Below the pieces are notes generated by a model, which saw nothing but the letters and a program-made list of their open reading frames with translations, did not search any database and was not told the origin of the DNA. A program made the position numbers and the translations under genes. Below, in pieces: positions 16,246-18,195 of a stretch of 18,195 bases of DNA. Source of the DNA: Collinsella sp. TF05-9AC (lineage in GTDB: Bacteria > Actinomycetota > Coriobacteriia > Coriobacteriales > Coriobacteriaceae); contig NZ_QSSH01000036.1 in the NCBI RefSeq assembly GCF_003438495.1, positions 1-18,195 on the forward strand. The letters run 5' to 3'. How positions within the stretch are numbered: the stretch's first letter is position 1; each line of letters begins with the position of its first letter.

Positions 16246-16554
16246 ACTAGCGCTATAAGTCATGGCTATAGTAAGAGGGGATAATAGTTGGATTAGATTG
16301 GTTCGAATGGGACGGCGTTGAGGACTCAGGACATGCGTTCCGCATTTGAGACAGAGGTGCACGGGGCCCTTACCCTGCTATGATGGGTGGGGACTCCGTG
16401 TGGGCCCCAGTTAAGCAAGCTAAATATCTAAGCTTGAGATGTAACTTCGCGATGGCTAGTCAGGATACTGTAAACTTAAGTTTGAGTTAAACTGTGCGTT
16501 GGGCTGTAAGAGTCGCAATTTCTTCAAGCGTCGCTAAGAGCCAACTTTTTTGGA
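16246..16554. other. 309-bp intergenic region rich in inverted repeats
   Basis: No convincing gene. Several inverted repeats follow one another: CTCA/TGAG (16325-16328, 16347-16350) around ATGCG-TTC-CGCAT (16333-16345); the larger hairpin at 16363-16408; CAAGCT/AGCTTG (16416-16421, 16431-16436); and the 12-bp palindrome AAACTTAAGTTT (16472-16483). This density suggests a structured leader of the following glycosyltransferase gene or a protein-binding region. None has a T-tract, so they are not ordinary terminators. Confidence 0.5.
16363..16408 (+). ncRNA. Two-tier hairpin element, copy 1 (possible structured leader RNA)
   Basis: Outer stem GGGGCCC (16363-16369) with GGGCCCC (16402-16408). 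Inner stem ACCC (16372-16375) with GGGT (16385-16388), extendable by two G-U pairs, closing a 9-base loop with TATG at 16379-16382. GTGC precedes it at 16357-16360. A similar element lies at 17733-17778. There is no T-tract. TGCTATGAT within it could instead be an extended -10 promoter box. Confidence 0.4.
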
Positions 16555-17301
16555 ATGGATGAATCTCGATTGTCTCTTGCTGCAACAACATGTTCAAAAG
16601 GATATCCGCGTGTTCTCGTAATAATCCCTGCCTATAACGAACAGGAGTGTATTCTCGATACCGTTGCGTCTATAAAAGCTGCGGGATATGACTATGTTGT
16701 AATCAACGACGGGTCACAAGATGGAACGCTTGAGCTTTGTCGAGAGCATGGTGTCAACATATTGGACCTGCCACAGAACCTTGGTATCGGTGGAGCGGTC
16801 CAAGCGGGCCATAAGTATGCTCAGAGATTTGGCTATGATATTGACATTCAGGTTGACGGCGATGGCCAGCATGATCCTTCTTATGTTCCTGAGCTTGTAA
16901 AGCTGATTGAGGGTGGGGCGAGCCTGGCGATAGGCTCTCGATTTCTGGTTGAGACTGATGGTTTTCAGTCAACTTTTATGCGTCGCGTTGGAATCAGGTG
17001 GCTTTCATTTTTGCTCGAGCTGCTTACGGGTAAGGTGGTCACCGATCCCACTTCTGGTTTTAGGGCATGCAATAAAGATGCTATCGACCTGTTCTGCAAG
17101 AGTTATCCTGATGACTACCCGGAGCCAGAGTCGATTGCTTTGGCTATGAAGCTTGGTCTTCCCGTTATGGAGGCGCCTGTAAAGATGAATGAACGCCAAG
17201 GCGGACGTTCGTCCATCGGGGGCTTCTCTTCCGTCTACTACATGATCAAGGTCACGTTAGCCATTGTTCTTGTGTGCTGGGTTCATAGGGGAGATAAATA
17301 A
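16555..17301 (+). CDS. DPM1-like family 2 glycosyltransferase, GacI-like polyprenyl-phosphate sugar synthase
   Basis: A 248-residue family 2 glycosyltransferase. IPAYNEQ at 24-30, NDGSQDGT at 51-58 and QVDGDGQHDP at 99-108 form the nucleotide and metal site, and GSRF and TDPTSGFRACN follow as in dolichol-phosphate-mannose-synthase relatives. Such enzymes load a sugar from a nucleotide onto undecaprenyl phosphate at the inner membrane face. Membrane anchoring is weak here; only the C-terminal VYYMIKVTLAIVLVCWVH could associate with the bilayer, so it probably relies on its partner. Its stop codon overlaps the start of the DUF2304 gene by one base. This GT2/DUF2304 pairing is that of GacI/GacJ in the group A streptococcal carbohydrate locus, where GacJ boosts GacI. 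The sugar is not predictable. The start at 16555 has no good ribosome site, so an internal start is possible. Confidence 0.88.
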   Translation: MDESRLSLAATTCSKGYPRVLVIIPAYNEQECILDTVASIKAAGYDYVVINDGSQDGTLELCREHGVNILDLPQNLGIGGAVQAGHKYAQRFGYDIDIQVDGDGQHDPSYVPELVKLIEGGASLAIGSRFLVETDGFQSTFMRRVGIRWLSFLLELLTGKVVTDPTSGFRACNKDAIDLFCKSYPDDYPEPESIALAMKLGLPVMEAPVKMNERQGGRSSIGGFSSVYYMIKVTLAIVLVCWVHRGDK

Positions 17302-17654
17302 TGAATCTAATTTTGAGGATTGGTGCGGCCCTCTTTTTCGGCGGCTTTCTCGTCTATGTTTTGCGGCTCGTGTCCAACGGAAAGATGCTTCTTAAGTACT
17401 CTCTGTTGTGGATTTTGATGTGTATGGCGGCCTTGATTTGTGATATATGTCCTCAAATTATTTATAGTTGCTCAACAGCTATTGGGTTTGTCAACCCAGC
17501 CAATTTCCTTTTTTTGGGTGCAATCGTGCTGTTGCTTGCAATCTCTCTGTCTCTTAGCGTTGCCGTGAGTCGTCATGTTTTGGCGATTAAAAACCTTACT
17601 CATAGGATTGCCCTACTCGAAAAGGAACTTGAGAAATGGTCTAATCATGAATGA
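17301..17654 (+). CDS. DUF2304 small membrane protein, GacJ-like partner of the upstream glycosyltransferase
   Basis: A 117-residue protein with three hydrophobic segments (about residues 4-24, 32-52 and 65-90), followed by a short amphipathic helix or coiled coil (HRIALLEKELEKW) at the C-terminus. This size and layout is DUF2304. Its ATG overlaps the TAA of the upstream gene (TAATG), so the two are translationally coupled. In streptococci the related GacJ binds and activates the GacI glycosyltransferase at the membrane. The same partnership is inferred here from adjacency and layout. No catalytic motif is visible. Confidence 0.88.
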   Translation: MNLILRIGAALFFGGFLVYVLRLVSNGKMLLKYSLLWILMCMAALICDICPQIIYSCSTAIGFVNPANFLFLGAIVLLLAISLSLSVAVSRHVLAIKNLTHRIALLEKELEKWSNHE

Positions 17655-18004
17655 GCTCAATACGATGGTTTGATTCAGTTCCTTCGGCTATTCCTCATTA
17701 AGTCTCCCAGGGTGGTTGTCAATCTAGTGCCGGAGCCCAGGGACCGTTATGCTCGAGTGGTCCCGGTGGTGGGGGCTCGCTCTTGAGTCAAAAGTCCTTT
17801 CATTATCGAACTGCCTGAGCAATATTCTTTCCGAAGCATAATTTGACTGGGGTGTTTCGCTGTAAATCGTCATCTGGATGGACAGCGGTGACGAGGTCCT
17901 TGGTCCGATTGTTAAATCGTCTCAGCCGTTATAATTCACCACTACTGTACGCCAATTGGCTTGTATCGATGCATAGAGTCAACTTAAGCCAGCCGGAGAA
18001 CTCC
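17655..18004. other. 350-bp region without an intact gene
   Basis: It holds the hairpin at 17733-17778, a CCCAGGG direct repeat (17706-17712 and 17736-17742), and a TAAATCGTC direct repeat (17863-17871 and 17913-17921). A perfect TATAAT lies at 17930-17935, with TTGTTA 15 bases upstream, as a possible promoter for the acyltransferase fragment. A reading frame open from 17843 to 18004 has no recognisable protein features. Confidence 0.5.
17733..17778 (+). ncRNA. Two-tier hairpin element, copy 2 (possible structured RNA)
   Basis: Outer stem GAGCCC (17733-17738) with GGGCTC (17773-17778). Inner stem GGGACC (17740-17745) with GGTCCC (17759-17764) closing a 13-base loop with TATG at 17748-17751. 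GTGC precedes it at 17727-17730. The span of 46 bases and the TATG offset of ten bases from the end of the first arm match copy 1, and one outer pair is G-C in copy 1 but A-T here. No T-tract follows. Confidence 0.4.
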
Positions 18005-18148
18005 ATGGCAAAAGAACGTAATTCCATTGTCGAGCTTTTTTGGTTAATCTCAATGTGGTGTGTATTTGCGCATCATTTTGTAATACATAATGCAGATGAT
18101 ATATCGGTTTTTGCTAGTCCTTTAACCCGTTTAATTTTTAAGTGTTAG
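18005..18148 (+). pseudogene. N-terminal fragment of an acyltransferase-3 (OafA/YrhL-type) gene, closing early
   Basis: The ATG at 18005 has GGAGA (17995-17999) five bases upstream, a good ribosome site. The product starts MAKERNSIVELFWLISMWCV and continues FAHHFVIHN. This is the typical first membrane helix of acyltransferase-3 proteins, which O-acylate surface sugars and carry the conserved histidine pair after that helix. The usual family length is 330-400 residues, but the frame stops at 18146-18148 after 47 codons (SPLTRLIFKC, stop), just before the expected second helix. Bases 18149-18195 give stops in the other two + frames in the part visible, and no clear continuation. It is therefore likely a decayed or frameshifted gene, though the window ends too soon to see whether downstream sequence continues it. 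Confidence 0.6.
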
Positions 18149-18195
18149 CGCCGGAATAATTTAGCCAAATATAGTCGGCCGAGATTGACCAATCC

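Noticed and set aside
16381..16491. Short frame of about 36 codons starting ATGATGGGT in the intergenic region
   Set aside because: It has no ribosome site and no protein features, and it runs through the stems of the hairpins.
17843..18004. 54-residue N-terminal extension of the acyltransferase fragment
   Set aside because: It has no family similarity, and a good ribosome site sits directly before the ATG at 18005, where the family N-terminus begins.

Overview
The window looks like part of the cell-surface glycan region of a Gram-positive gut or oral Actinomycetota, most likely a Coriobacteriia member such as Collinsella or Olsenella. The organism call is inference. It rests on the lic gene set, the several choline-binding-type repeat proteins, the polysaccharide gene content and a GC content that swings strongly within single genes. 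I see no tRNA, rRNA, CRISPR array, transposase or replication origin.

Left part (1-9767): the 3' end of one cell-wall-binding repeat protein, then three complete secreted proteins on the + strand (401-2542, 5484-7655, 7698-9767). Each has a signal peptide, a long array of about 20-residue W/Y/G repeats (CW_binding / choline-binding type) and a different C-terminal enzyme domain: a C39-like cysteine peptidase, an NlpC/P60 cysteine hydrolase and an L,D-transpeptidase (YkuD). Between the first two, on the - strand, lie a fused HTH-LicC-LicA protein (3548-5320) and a LicB-like permease (2604-3545), 2 bp apart. A perfect 15-bp-arm hairpin (2553-2585) is a shared bidirectional terminator with the convergent repeat gene. 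Divergent promoters at about 5358-5397 share a 19-bp palindrome whose arms are both -35 boxes.

Middle and right part (9858-17654): a + strand glycan block with a family 2 glycosyltransferase, a Wzx-type flippase, LicD, a family 4 glycosyltransferase, a large DUF2142-type membrane protein, and an overlapping family 2 glycosyltransferase / DUF2304 pair resembling the streptococcal GacI/GacJ module. The end (17655-18195) has no intact gene. It holds a structured-looking hairpin and a 47-codon fragment of an acyltransferase-3 gene whose frame closes early.

How it fits together (inference from family knowledge): LicB imports choline, LicA phosphorylates it, LicC activates it to CDP-choline, and LicD places phosphocholine on a glycan built by the glycosyltransferases and flipped by the Wzx protein. 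The repeat proteins would then dock on that phosphocholine and remodel peptidoglycan or surface proteins. Writer and reader genes for one surface mark thus lie together. Other notable points are the mosaic 183-bp super-repeat in the first two repeat genes, an atypical module shared by all three repeat arrays, and two related hairpin elements flanking the GacI/GacJ-like pair.
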